Origin: Phycisphaerae bacterium
Lineage (GTDB): Bacteria; Planctomycetota; Phycisphaerae; UBA1845; Fen-1342
Direction of reading: 5' to 3'
DNA: 7,678 nt
Assembly (NCBI GenBank): GCA_026984555.1
Contig: JALSRY010000701.1
Span: 1-7,678 of the forward strand
The notes beneath the pieces were generated by a model. The model had not been told where the DNA came from. It was given only the letters and a program-made list of their open reading frames with translations, and searched no databases. Shown in pieces: positions 1-5,916 of this stretch; position 1 is the first letter of the stretch; the number at the start of each line of letters is the position of its first letter. Both the position numbers and the translations under genes were made by a program.

Positions 1-39
1 GCCAAGAGGGTCGTCATGCAGGTGTCCTTGTACGGCTGA
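1..39 (+). CDS. possible 3' end of an upstream gene (5' truncated by the window)
   Basis: Reading from base 1, twelve sense codons (AKRVVMQVSLYG) are followed by TGA at 37-39. Every one of the twelve codons ends in G or C, as expected of a real coding frame in this GC-rich genome. The fragment is too short to assign to a family, and another frame also stays open across this stretch, so the call is tentative. If real, the gene ends 134 bases before the next start, which leaves room for a promoter for the downstream operon. Confidence 0.35.
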   Translation, partial: AKRVVMQVSLYG

Positions 40-66
40 CCGCATCGTAGCGGGGTGGCGGGGGCG

Positions 67-106
67 TGCAACTTGGGCGGCGTGCGGGCTGCAACTATTG
101 GCGGCG
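67..106 (+). repeat. imperfect direct repeat upstream of the first operon
   Basis: TGCAACTTGGGCGGCG (67-82) and TGCAACTATTGGCGGCG (90-106) match apart from one inserted base and one substitution. They begin 23 bases apart, a little over two helical turns, so two protein subunits could bind on roughly the same face. They lie 68-107 bases upstream of the GTG at 174. A regulatory role is inference only. Chance repetition in GC-rich DNA is possible, although the TGCAACT part is not low-complexity. Confidence 0.3.
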
Positions 107-161
107 CCGGTGGTGGAAGTAAGCGTGGGCTGCGATTAGGCTTTCGGATCGGTCTTGATGT

Positions 162-167
162 AAGGAG
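162..167 (+). promoter_or_regulatory. Shine-Dalgarno site fixing the GTG start at 174
   Basis: AAGGAG lies six bases before the GTG at 174, a near-ideal spacing. It supports the non-ATG start, which is also the one that gives a complete signal peptide. Confidence 0.75.
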
Positions 168-173
168 TCGCCG

Positions 174-1661
174 GTGCGGATACATGCGGTGTTGCTGGTG
201 GGGGTTGTTGGGTGCGGGATCGTGTCGGGACTGAGCCCGGCGGCGGCGGCGCAGGGTCCGCTGGATTTGCTTCCAGCGGATAACCTTTTGTGCTGGAAGG
301 GGTTGCCGCTTCCCGACGTGGGCGCGGTGCCCGAGGGACCATCGTCGTTGGGGACGTTGATCGACCTGTTCGGGCAGCTCAGCGGCCGGTTGGGCCCGAA
401 GGAACAGCTCACGATTCGCGTGTTCGAGACGCTCGGCGTGGTGGCGCACTACCCGTTCGCGGTGGCGTTGATCGACACGAAGGCCACCGGCGCCCGGGCG
501 GATGGTTCGGGCAGCAAGGTGGACGAGCTGCGGATCGCGGCGGTGATCAAGACCCGGGGTGACAATCGGCCTTTTCTGCGGATCATCCAGAAGACGGTTC
601 GCAGCATGACCGACGCCGGGGTAGCGACGCTGGTGAAGAAGCAGGCTGGGCGTTGGGTGTACCAGGAGTTGCGCGACCGGCGGCTGCCGCCGTGGTGCGT
701 GATTGCGTGGGGGCGGTTGGGAGACCACTTCGTGATCACGGTGGGTCGTGACGTATGGCCGCTGATCGCATCGGTTGCCGAGGGGAAGACCGCATCGATC
801 AACGGTGACCCGTGGGTTTCGGCGGTGCGGGCGCAATTCTCGAGCGAGCCGCTGATCGAGGTATTCGTGTCGGTTCGCAAGATCTGCAAGCGGCTCGATC
901 CGTTCGTCAAGGGTCGCGCGACGGCGTTTTTCGATGCGTGGAACTGTCACGATGTGGAGCGGTCGCACTGGGCGCTGGGGTTTGAGGGGCGGGCGTTGTA
1001 CTGCATCACGAACTCGCGGTTGACATCGGGCACGGCGCGGCGGGTGTATGCGGATCCGCACGTGCGTGATCCGCACCTGCTGGCGGCGATCCCGCCGCAA
1101 TCGCGGTACGCGGTGTACAACGTGAGCATGGCGCGTTTCCTGCCGCGGCTGATATCGAGTTACTACGCGACGCGCAGCACGAAGGACCGCGAGGAGGCGA
1201 CGCGGCTGTGGAATAAGATTCAGGCCGACTTGAAGATCGACGCGGAAAAGGATGTGCTGGGGAACCTTGGCCGGCGGGTGGTGTTGCACAACTACCCGCG
1301 TCATCCGTTGCACCTGCCCCTGGCGTTTACGACGTTGATCGAGATTCGGAAAGACCCGGCCCGGGTTCGCACGACGCTCGAGAAGCTCTGCGAAGAATGG
1401 CGTGAGGGCATGGACAAGGCCGGTTCCGAAAAGGACCGGCCCATCACTGCGCGGCTCGAACGGGACGACGACGGGGTGTGGTTCGTGCAGATTGGTCCCG
1501 TGGCCGGGCTGGCGTGGGTGTTCACGGACCGGTACATCGTCACGAGCTGGTCGCCCAAGGCGTTGCGCGACTATCTCACGCACTACGGCGAAAAGCTCAA
1601 CCCGCCGCCGAAGCCGCGGGCGGTCGCCGGGCCGGCCTCGGCGCCCGCGTCGGGCCGGTAG
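174..1661 (+). CDS. secreted protein of unknown function, planctomycete-like (495 aa)
   Basis: The protein is probably exported, but its function is unknown. Residues 1-26 form a Sec-type signal peptide: Arg at position 2, a hydrophobic core (AVLLVGVVGCGIVSGL), and a likely signal peptidase I cut after the AAAA run, before QGPLDLLP. No lipobox is present. The mature part opens with 'LLPADNLLCWKGLP', an opening I associate with planctomycete exported proteins of the DUF3352-like type; this is recognition by style, not a search result. A later block, 'KDVLGNLGRRVVLHNYPRHP' (359-378), reads like the second module of such proteins. The mature part holds six cysteines (40, 175, 238, 258, 277, 405) and no catalytic motif that I recognise. 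The tail (477-495) is Pro/Ala-rich. The GTG start is chosen for its AAGGAG site. It is the first gene of the apparent operon, 32 bases before the deacetylase, so an envelope role is plausible but unproven. Confidence 0.85.
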   Translation: MRIHAVLLVGVVGCGIVSGLSPAAAAQGPLDLLPADNLLCWKGLPLPDVGAVPEGPSSLGTLIDLFGQLSGRLGPKEQLTIRVFETLGVVAHYPFAVALIDTKATGARADGSGSKVDELRIAAVIKTRGDNRPFLRIIQKTVRSMTDAGVATLVKKQAGRWVYQELRDRRLPPWCVIAWGRLGDHFVITVGRDVWPLIASVAEGKTASINGDPWVSAVRAQFSSEPLIEVFVSVRKICKRLDPFVKGRATAFFDAWNCHDVERSHWALGFEGRALYCITNSRLTSGTARRVYADPHVRDPHLLAAIPPQSRYAVYNVSMARFLPRLISSYYATRSTKDREEATRLWNKIQADLKIDAEKDVLGNLGRRVVLHNYPRHPLHLPLAFTTLIEIRKDPARVRTTLEKLCEEWREGMDKAGSEKDRPITARLERDDDGVWFVQIGPVAGLAWVFTDRYIVTSWSPKALRDYLTHYGEKLNPPPKPRAVAGPASAPASGR

Positions 1662-1693
1662 TTCTCCTCGCGCGGTGCCGGAGCGTTGTGGTC

Positions 1694-2563
1694 ATGTTCG
1701 TCGTGATCAATGCCGACGACCTGGGGCTCCACCCGGCGGTCGAGCGGGCGGTCGAGGCGCTGGGGCGTCAAGGCGTGCTCACGAGCGCCTCGCTGCTGGC
1801 GAACGGGCCGCGCGTCGAGGCGGCGGCGCGGCTGACGACCGTCGCGATGGGGGTACACCTGAACATCCTGCGCGGTCGGCCGGTGCTGGCGGCGGAGCGG
1901 GTCGGATCGCTGGTGACGCCGGAAGGCCGGTTTCTCGGCAGCTATGTCGCGCTGGGCCGGCGGGCGGCGTTGCGTCGCCTGGATCTCGAACAGGTGGAAG
2001 CGGAGTGGGCCGCGCAGATCGAGCGGGTCTGTGATCTGGGTGTGCGCCCGTCTCACCTGGACAGCGAAAAGCACATCCACTGTTGGCCGCGGATGATGCC
2101 GATTGTTTGCCGTCTGGCGCGCCGGTATAACGTCCGGTGGGTCCGCCGGACGGTGGAGCGCGGCGTGCCGATGGGTTCGGGGTCGGCGTTGGCGCGGGTA
2201 TTCTTGTTGCGCTGGTGGGCGCGGTCGCACGAGGTAGCGGAGGGGGTACGGTGGCCCGATGCGGTGTGGGGGATCGCGGACCAGGGTGCCCGGCTGTGCG
2301 TGGCGCGGTTTGTCCGCTATGCCCGGGGTTTGCCGGCGGGGGCAGTGGTCGAGATCGTGTGCCATCCGGGTGATCCGCGGCCCGGGGATCCGCCGCTGCC
2401 GGCGGACTATGGGCCGATGCGCGTCGCGGACCAGTGGCAGGCGGAGTTTGCCGCGTTGCGCGAGGGGAGCTGGCCGGCGGTGGTGGCGCGTTGTGGGGGG
2501 CGGCTGGTGAGCTATCGCGAGCTGGCGGAGGTGGCCGGCGGTGGTGGTGAGCCGAGCGAATAG
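1694..2563 (+). CDS. ChbG/YdjC-family carbohydrate deacetylase (289 aa)
   Basis: A predicted cytoplasmic, metal-dependent deacetylase acting on an N-acetylated sugar. Family signatures appear in order: NADDLG (6-11) with the catalytic-type Asp pair, 'MGVHLN' (52-57) with the first metal-binding His at 55, 'SHLDSEKHIH' (120-129), and 'EIVCHPGD' (220-227). Length is normal for the family (about 250-290 aa). The usual D-S-H-x-H block here reads D-S-E-K-H, so a His normally used as metal ligand is replaced by Glu125. The ATG at 1694 is chosen because the conserved first strand (FVVINADD) begins immediately after it; GTG at 1688, two codons upstream, is an alternative. GGAG at 1680-1683 serves either start. 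The frame stays open further upstream (to 1478), but that stretch overlaps the preceding gene. The glycosyltransferase begins 14 bases downstream. This pairing suggests a polyprenyl-phosphate-linked amino sugar as substrate, as for Francisella NaxD, rather than chitobiose as for E. coli ChbG. Confidence 0.9.
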   Translation: MFVVINADDLGLHPAVERAVEALGRQGVLTSASLLANGPRVEAAARLTTVAMGVHLNILRGRPVLAAERVGSLVTPEGRFLGSYVALGRRAALRRLDLEQVEAEWAAQIERVCDLGVRPSHLDSEKHIHCWPRMMPIVCRLARRYNVRWVRRTVERGVPMGSGSALARVFLLRWWARSHEVAEGVRWPDAVWGIADQGARLCVARFVRYARGLPAGAVVEIVCHPGDPRPGDPPLPADYGPMRVADQWQAEFAALREGSWPAVVARCGGRLVSYRELAEVAGGGGEPSE

Positions 2564-2568
2564 GGAAG
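2562..2568 (+). promoter_or_regulatory. ribosome binding site overlapping the deacetylase stop codon
   Basis: AGGGAAG begins inside the TAG stop at 2561-2563 and sits nine bases before the GTG at 2578. The arrangement favours translational coupling of the deacetylase and glycosyltransferase and supports the GTG start. Confidence 0.5.
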
Positions 2569-2577
2569 CCCGAGCCC

Positions 2578-3570
2578 GTGTCGAAACGAATCGAAATCAG
2601 CGTTGCCTGTCCGATGCACAACGAGGAGCAGTGCGTGCGCGAGTTCGTGGCGCGGACCGACGCCGCCTTGCGCAAGCTGACCGACCGCTACGAGATCGTC
2701 ATCGTGAGCGACGGCTCGACCGACGGCACGAACGATCTGCTGCGCGTGCTCGCCGGCGAGTATCCCGCCCTGCGGGCGGTGCTGCTGGCGCGCAACATGG
2801 GCCAGTGCCAGGCGCTTTACGCGGCGATCCAGCACACGACGGGCGAATACGTGGTCGTGATGGACGGTGACTTGCAGCATCTACCCGAGGAGATCGGGCT
2901 GTTGGTGTCCGAAGTGCGCAAGGGGTATGACCTCGTCAGCGGCCGGCGGCGCAATCGCCGCGACAGCCTGCTCGTTCGGAGGCTGCCGAGCCTGGTTGCC
3001 AACAAGCTGTTGCGCCTGGTGACGGACTGTCCCGCCCGCGACATGGGGGGGTTCAAGTGTATCCGGGGCGACCTGGCGCGTTCGCTTCGGCTGCGGGCCG
3101 GGCAGCATCGACTGTTGCCGGTGTTGATCTACCAGCGTGGCGGGCGCGTGGCGGAGATTCCCATCACAGCCGCCGAGCGTTTTGCCGGCAAGAGTCATTA
3201 CGGGGTGAGCCGGGCGCTCGATGTGATGATGGACATCGCGATGATGTGGTTCGAGTCGAGTTTCAAGGCGCGTCCGCTGTACCTGATGGGGCGGGTGGCG
3301 CTGGTGGTGACGTTGGCGTGTGCCGTGGTGATGGCGGTGTTGCTGTACCAGCGGTTGTTCGAGCACCAGGATCTGACCAGCCGGCCATTGTTCTATGTGG
3401 GACTGACGCTGATCTCGATGGCGTTCAACCTCGTGGCGCTGGGGTTCACCCTCGAACTGCTCAGCGACAGCCGGAACACCGTCAACGACATCAAGCCCTA
3501 CGTGGTACGCGAGGTGATCGAGTCTTCCGAAGAGGGGTCCGGGGCGTCGCCGGCAGATGCGCCCACATGA
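2578..3570 (+). CDS. family 2 glycosyltransferase, polyprenyl-phosphate type (ArnC/DPM1/GtrB-like, 330 aa)
   Basis: Predicted to transfer a sugar from a nucleotide donor to a polyprenyl phosphate on the inner face of the cytoplasmic membrane. The GT-A domain spans about residues 5-225: first strand 'ISVACPMHNEE' (7-17), nucleotide-binding 'VSDGSTDGT' (43-51), 'ARNMGQCQAL' (71-80), and the metal-binding DGDLQHLPEE (96-105) with its D-x-D. 'GGFKCIRGD' (157-165) and 'RFAGKSHYGVSRALD' (201-215) are characteristic of the polyprenyl-phosphate subgroup. Two hydrophobic helices follow at about 236-257 and 270-295, then 'KPYVVREV' (306-313), the usual end of ArnC/GtrB-like proteins. The GTG start gives the conserved N-terminus at the right place; no other start fits. 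A run of seven G lies at 3045-3051. The neighbouring deacetylase suggests that the donor sugar is N-acetylated. The actual sugar cannot be read from sequence. Confidence 0.93.
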   Translation: MSKRIEISVACPMHNEEQCVREFVARTDAALRKLTDRYEIVIVSDGSTDGTNDLLRVLAGEYPALRAVLLARNMGQCQALYAAIQHTTGEYVVVMDGDLQHLPEEIGLLVSEVRKGYDLVSGRRRNRRDSLLVRRLPSLVANKLLRLVTDCPARDMGGFKCIRGDLARSLRLRAGQHRLLPVLIYQRGGRVAEIPITAAERFAGKSHYGVSRALDVMMDIAMMWFESSFKARPLYLMGRVALVVTLACAVVMAVLLYQRLFEHQDLTSRPLFYVGLTLISMAFNLVALGFTLELLSDSRNTVNDIKPYVVREVIESSEEGSGASPADAPT

Positions 3571-3592
3571 TTTCGGGCGGATCGCGCCGGGC

Positions 3593-3599
3593 AGAGGAG
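3593..3599 (+). promoter_or_regulatory. Shine-Dalgarno site choosing the ATG at 3605
   Basis: AGAGGAG lies five bases before the ATG at 3605. It favours this start over the in-frame ATG at 3557, which would overlap the glycosyltransferase end and add 16 residues ahead of the conserved Rossmann strand. Confidence 0.7.
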
Positions 3600-3604
3600 T
3601 CATC

Positions 3605-3994
3605 ATGCCAGAGACCGCGCAGAAAACAGTGGCGATTGTCGGGGCGTCGGCCGACCGTTCGAAATACAGCAACAAGTCCGTGCGCGCACACCTCAAACAG
3701 GGGTGGGAGGTCTACCCGGTCAACCCGAAAGGTGGCGAGATCGAGGGGTTGAAGGTCTACCGCTCGCTGGGCGAGATCCCGGTCCGGCTCCGTCGCGTCT
3801 CGCTCTATGTGCCGCCGGCGGTGGGGATCAAGCTCTTGCCGGAGATCGCCGCGGTCCATCCGATCGAGTTCTTCGTCAACCCGGGTGCGGAGAGCGACGA
3901 GTTGCTCGAACGGGCCGCGGAGCTGGGTCTGCAACCGATCGTCGCGTGCAGCATCCTGGATATCGGCGAGCGGCCGGACCAGTTCGCATCGTGA
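3605..3994 (+). CDS. small CoA-binding Rossmann-fold protein (YccU-like, 129 aa)
   Basis: A stand-alone CoA-binding domain of the CoA_binding_2/YccU type, resembling the N-terminal domain of succinyl-CoA ligase alpha. 'TVAIVGASADRSKYSN' (8-23) is the first strand and nucleotide-binding loop. 'VYPVNPKGGEIEGLKVYRSL' (36-55) is the usual second strand with its NPK turn. 'VSLYVPP' (65-71) and 'FFVNPGAES' (89-97) are the third and fourth strands. 'PIVACSILDIG' (111-121) holds the Cys (115) where family members usually have a C-P-x-I-E-like element. Length matches the single-domain family. No ligase or catalytic domain is attached, so the role is probably binding or sensing acyl-CoA, or redox protection; the family has no settled function. 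It starts 34 bases after the glycosyltransferase and is likely the last gene of the operon. The convergent HEAT gene ends 31 bases downstream. Confidence 0.88.
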   Translation: MPETAQKTVAIVGASADRSKYSNKSVRAHLKQGWEVYPVNPKGGEIEGLKVYRSLGEIPVRLRRVSLYVPPAVGIKLLPEIAAVHPIEFFVNPGAESDELLERAAELGLQPIVACSILDIGERPDQFAS

Positions 3995-4025
3995 CAGGTG
4001 ATGGGCGGCCGGCGGGGTCGCGGAA

Positions 4026-4943
4026 TCAGGGCGGTGGCAAATCGGCGGGTCGCGACGAGGGGGTGGCGGCGCGCTGATGGGCGGTGATCCAGGCGCGCCA
4101 AGCCCCGGCGGCGGCGTGGCGGCGGGGTTCGGGCAGGTCCGACGAAAAGCCCGGTCGCAGCCCGGTGATGCGCGCCAAGGCAAGCGCGGCGCGCTCGGCG
4201 ACGGTGTGCGCGGGTCGTGACGCGGGGGCGGACGCCGCGGTCAGGCCGCGGGCCGCCAGCAGCGGTGCGAGCTTGCGCATGATGCGTGCGCCGGGGGGCG
4301 GGGCGTCGCACGGGCGGGGGTCGTCGAGCAAGGTGAGGAGGGCGCGGGCGGCGCTGGTCGAGCCGACGGATTCGAGCGCGTCGATCAGGGCGGCTCGTCG
4401 CGGGGGGGGCGCCGGCACGTTCGCGAGCGCGGCCAGTGTGGCGGTGGACGCCGGCGTTCCCATGCGCTGGAGGACCAGGCACGCCGCCGCGGCCGACACA
4501 TCGGAGCCGCTGGTGTACATGGCGCGTAGTTGGGGGATGACGCGGTCGTCGTGGAGTCGGGCGAGGCCGAAGGCGGCGAGCTGCCGCACGTCGGGATCGG
4601 GGTCGCCCAAGGCCGTTGCCAGCCGATCGCGGGCCCAGGCGGTCGTCGCGGATTGCAGCGCGATCACGCCATATTGGCGGATTTCCGGTCGGGGGTCTGC
4701 GAGCAATGTTCCGAGACCCCAGCGGCCTGCGTCGGCCGTGTTGCACAGCATGGTCAGGGCGGCGGCCCGCTCGGTGGGGCTGGTCGCGTGGGCGATCTTC
4801 CAGGCCCACCACCGGTTTTGCAGTTGCGATCGGAAGAGCAGTACGCTGATACAGAATGCCAGTGTCAACGCCAGCAGTACGAACGCGGTCCGATTATCGG
4901 CCGCGGGTCGTCGGTTGCCGAGGCGTCGGGCGTGCATACGCAT
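4026..4943 (-). CDS. membrane-anchored HEAT-repeat protein (305 aa, start uncertain)
   Basis: A likely scaffold protein without enzymatic signatures. A basic N-terminus (RMHARRLGNRR) precedes one hydrophobic helix at about 19-37 (TAFVLLALTLAFCISVLLF), so the positive-inside rule places the rest outside the cytoplasm. About 57-235 are helical repeats of HEAT/PBS-lyase type, clearest in 'LADPRPEIRQYGVIAL' (81-96) and 'LGDPDPDVRQLAAFGLARL' (112-130), which share the D-P-x-P-x-[IV]-R pattern. The C-terminus is Ala/Pro/Arg-rich and ends in PPP. The ATG at 4943 is preferred because it places the basic stretch right before the membrane helix and leaves room for divergent promoters. ATG at 4937 or 5024 is possible, the latter adding 27 residues; none has a clear ribosome site. 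The gene is convergent with the CoA-binding gene and divergent from the SirB1-like gene. A run of eight G at 4402-4409 (C on the coding strand) encodes the Pro run near residues 178-180. Confidence 0.78.
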   Translation of the reverse strand: MRMHARRLGNRRPAADNRTAFVLLALTLAFCISVLLFRSQLQNRWWAWKIAHATSPTERAAALTMLCNTADAGRWGLGTLLADPRPEIRQYGVIALQSATTAWARDRLATALGDPDPDVRQLAAFGLARLHDDRVIPQLRAMYTSGSDVSAAAACLVLQRMGTPASTATLAALANVPAPPPRRAALIDALESVGSTSAARALLTLLDDPRPCDAPPPGARIMRKLAPLLAARGLTAASAPASRPAHTVAERAALALARITGLRPGFSSDLPEPRRHAAAGAWRAWITAHQRAATPSSRPADLPPP

Positions 4944-4953
4944 AGTGTATGCG
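4939..4953. repeat. short perfect inverted repeat at the divergent start region
   Basis: CGCATA-GTG-TATGCG has perfect 6-base arms with a 3-base centre. It covers the ATG (4941-4943) preferred for the - strand HEAT gene and lies about 140 bases upstream of the + strand SirB1-like gene. It could be an operator for a dimeric regulator or a small hairpin affecting translation of the HEAT mRNA. Its AT-richer composition stands out from its surroundings. No function is shown. Confidence 0.35.
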
Positions 4954-5094
4954 ATCGGCACGTGGAGGATGCATTTCGCCCACGCCGGTGGGAAATCCGC
5001 GAGTTGGCGGCCTAAGATTGGCATGGGGAGCCAACCGCGTCATCGCCGGCAAGGAGTCGGCGGCGGGAACCGTACACCCATTCGTTGGACACGC
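4944..5094. promoter_or_regulatory. divergent intergenic region
   Basis: If the HEAT gene starts at 4943 and the SirB1-like gene at 5095, these 151 bases must hold promoters for both strands. No clear -35/-10 pair was seen. A TAAGAT at 5013-5018 resembles a -10 box for the + strand but lacks a well-spaced partner. AAGGAG at 5051-5056 looks like a ribosome site, but no ATG, GTG or TTG in the SirB1 frame follows within range. CATG at 5022-5025 gives an ATG on both strands, the alternative upstream start of each gene. Confidence 0.35.
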
Positions 5095-5916
5095 ATGGCC
5101 ACGCATCCGTTCGACTCGCTGATGGAGTTGCGCACGGCGGACATCCGCCTCGACTGTGCCGCGCTGCACCTGGCCCGCGACGCCTACCCGGGGCTGGTGC
5201 TGGGGCGGCATCTGCGCCGCCTGGACGAGTTGGCGGAGGAGGTTGCGGCGCAGCGGCCGGGATTGTCGGCACCGCTGCGGTACGAGGCGCTGCGCGCGGT
5301 GCTCGTCGAACGCTGCGGGTTGCGCGGCAACGAGGATGATTATTACGACCCGCAGAACAGCTACCTCAACCGGGTGCTGGAGCGCGGTTACGGCATACCG
5401 ATCAGCCTGTCGATCGTGTGGATCGAGGTGGCCCGGCGGCTCAAGTGGCCGCTGCACGGGTTGAGTCTGCCGGGGCATTTCCTCGTTCGGCTCGATGATG
5501 CCGAGCGGTTTGTATTGATCGACCCGTTTCGCGGGGGGCAGACGCTGCGGGTGGAGGATTGCCAGCAGATTCTCGAACACTGCTTCGAGGGGCGGGTGCG
5601 GTTCACGCCCGAGTTTCTCAAGCCGATCGACACACGCGCGATCCTGCTGCGTCTGTTGGCGAACCTGCGGAACATCTACATCGCCGCCCGCGACTGGCCC
5701 GCCGTGGCGCAGGTGTTGCAACGCATGGCGGCGGTCGATCCGGGCAATCCGCGGCCACAGCACGAGCTGGCGGGTCTGCTCTACCGGCGCGGCGAGGTGC
5801 GGGCCGCGTATGCGTGTCTCAGCGCGTACCTGCGGCGTGAGAAAGACGCGCGCGAGCAACTGCTGGCCCGGGAGGAACTCGCCCATCTCGAGGCGCTGAT
5901 CGCTTCACTCAATTAA
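5095..5916 (+). CDS. SirB1-family transglutaminase-like protein with TPR tail (273 aa)
   Basis: Member of the SirB1 / transglutaminase-like-and-TPR family, whose biochemical role is unsettled. Residues 13-54 are the helical N-terminal part (TADIRLDCAALHLARDAYPG). The core reads 'YYDPQNSYLNRVLERGYG' (83-100), 'IPISLSIVWIEVARRL' (101-116), 'GLSLPGHFLVR' (122-132) and 'FVLIDPFRGG' (139-148). The His (128) and Asp (143) of the transglutaminase triad are present, but the Cys position is taken by Ser in 'ISLS', as is usual in SirB1 proteins, so thiol catalysis is unlikely. About 185-245 form TPR-like helices ('DPGNPRPQHELAGLLYRRGE', 215-234). Length is typical. ATG at 5095 is chosen because the family domain begins about 12 residues later; ATG at 5023 or 5122 is possible, and no start has a good ribosome site. 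The frame is open far upstream to about 4084, but that part is antisense to the HEAT gene. Its TAA overlaps the stop of the converging VKOR fusion. Confidence 0.88.
   Translation: MATHPFDSLMELRTADIRLDCAALHLARDAYPGLVLGRHLRRLDELAEEVAAQRPGLSAPLRYEALRAVLVERCGLRGNEDDYYDPQNSYLNRVLERGYGIPISLSIVWIEVARRLKWPLHGLSLPGHFLVRLDDAERFVLIDPFRGGQTLRVEDCQQILEHCFEGRVRFTPEFLKPIDTRAILLRLLANLRNIYIAARDWPAVAQVLQRMAAVDPGNPRPQHELAGLLYRRGEVRAAYACLSAYLRREKDAREQLLAREELAHLEALIASLN

Larger units (their letters stand above)
40..173 (+). promoter_or_regulatory. upstream intergenic region of the first operon
   Basis: These 134 bases precede the GTG at 174 and are the likely place for a promoter of the four-gene + strand operon. 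No convincing -35/-10 pair was seen. A weak 4-bp stem (CCGC at 40-43 with GCGG at 50-53) follows the possible upstream stop, without a T-run. Two near-identical copies of a TGCAACT...GGCGGCG motif lie at 67-82 and 90-106. The region is otherwise G-rich and featureless. Confidence 0.3.

Noticed and set aside
1478..1693. Upstream extension of the deacetylase frame to a GTG at 1478
   Set aside because: It overlaps the secreted-protein gene by 184 bases and adds low-complexity Gly/Ala/Arg/Val sequence. The conserved NADD strand begins right at the ATG at 1694.
1583..2675. Long - strand open frames opposite the deacetylase gene
   Set aside because: Translations are Pro/Arg/His-rich mirror images of GC-rich coding sequence with no motifs. 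The + strand gene carries complete family signatures.
2704..2730. Ser in place of the first Asp of the usual DDGS motif in the glycosyltransferase (VSDGSTDGT)
   Set aside because: This position varies among family 2 transferases, and the remaining DGSTDGT and the D-x-D are intact, so loss of activity is not suggested.
3995..4025. Possible terminator between the converging CoA-binding and HEAT genes
   Set aside because: The 31-base gap is G-rich but has no convincing stem-loop and no T-run on either strand.
2881..4183. Long - strand open frames opposite the glycosyltransferase and CoA-binding genes
   Set aside because: They have shadow-type Arg/His/Gln/Pro composition and no recognisable domain, and both + strand genes are well supported.
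4084..5094. Long + strand open frame running into the SirB1-like gene, which would add over 330 residues to its N-terminus
   Set aside because: It is antisense to the HEAT gene and its translation is Ala/Arg/Ser-rich with no domain. The HEAT repeats on the other strand are convincing, and SirB1 proteins normally start near 5095.
5395..5421. Missing catalytic Cys in the transglutaminase-like core
   Set aside because: SirB1-family proteins usually have Ser here (ISLS), so this is the family norm and not decay in this gene.
4894..5886. 330-codon - strand open frame opposite the SirB1-like gene
   Set aside because: It is rich in Gln, Arg, His and Pro as expected of antisense. The SirB1 and TPR motifs on the + strand are clear.
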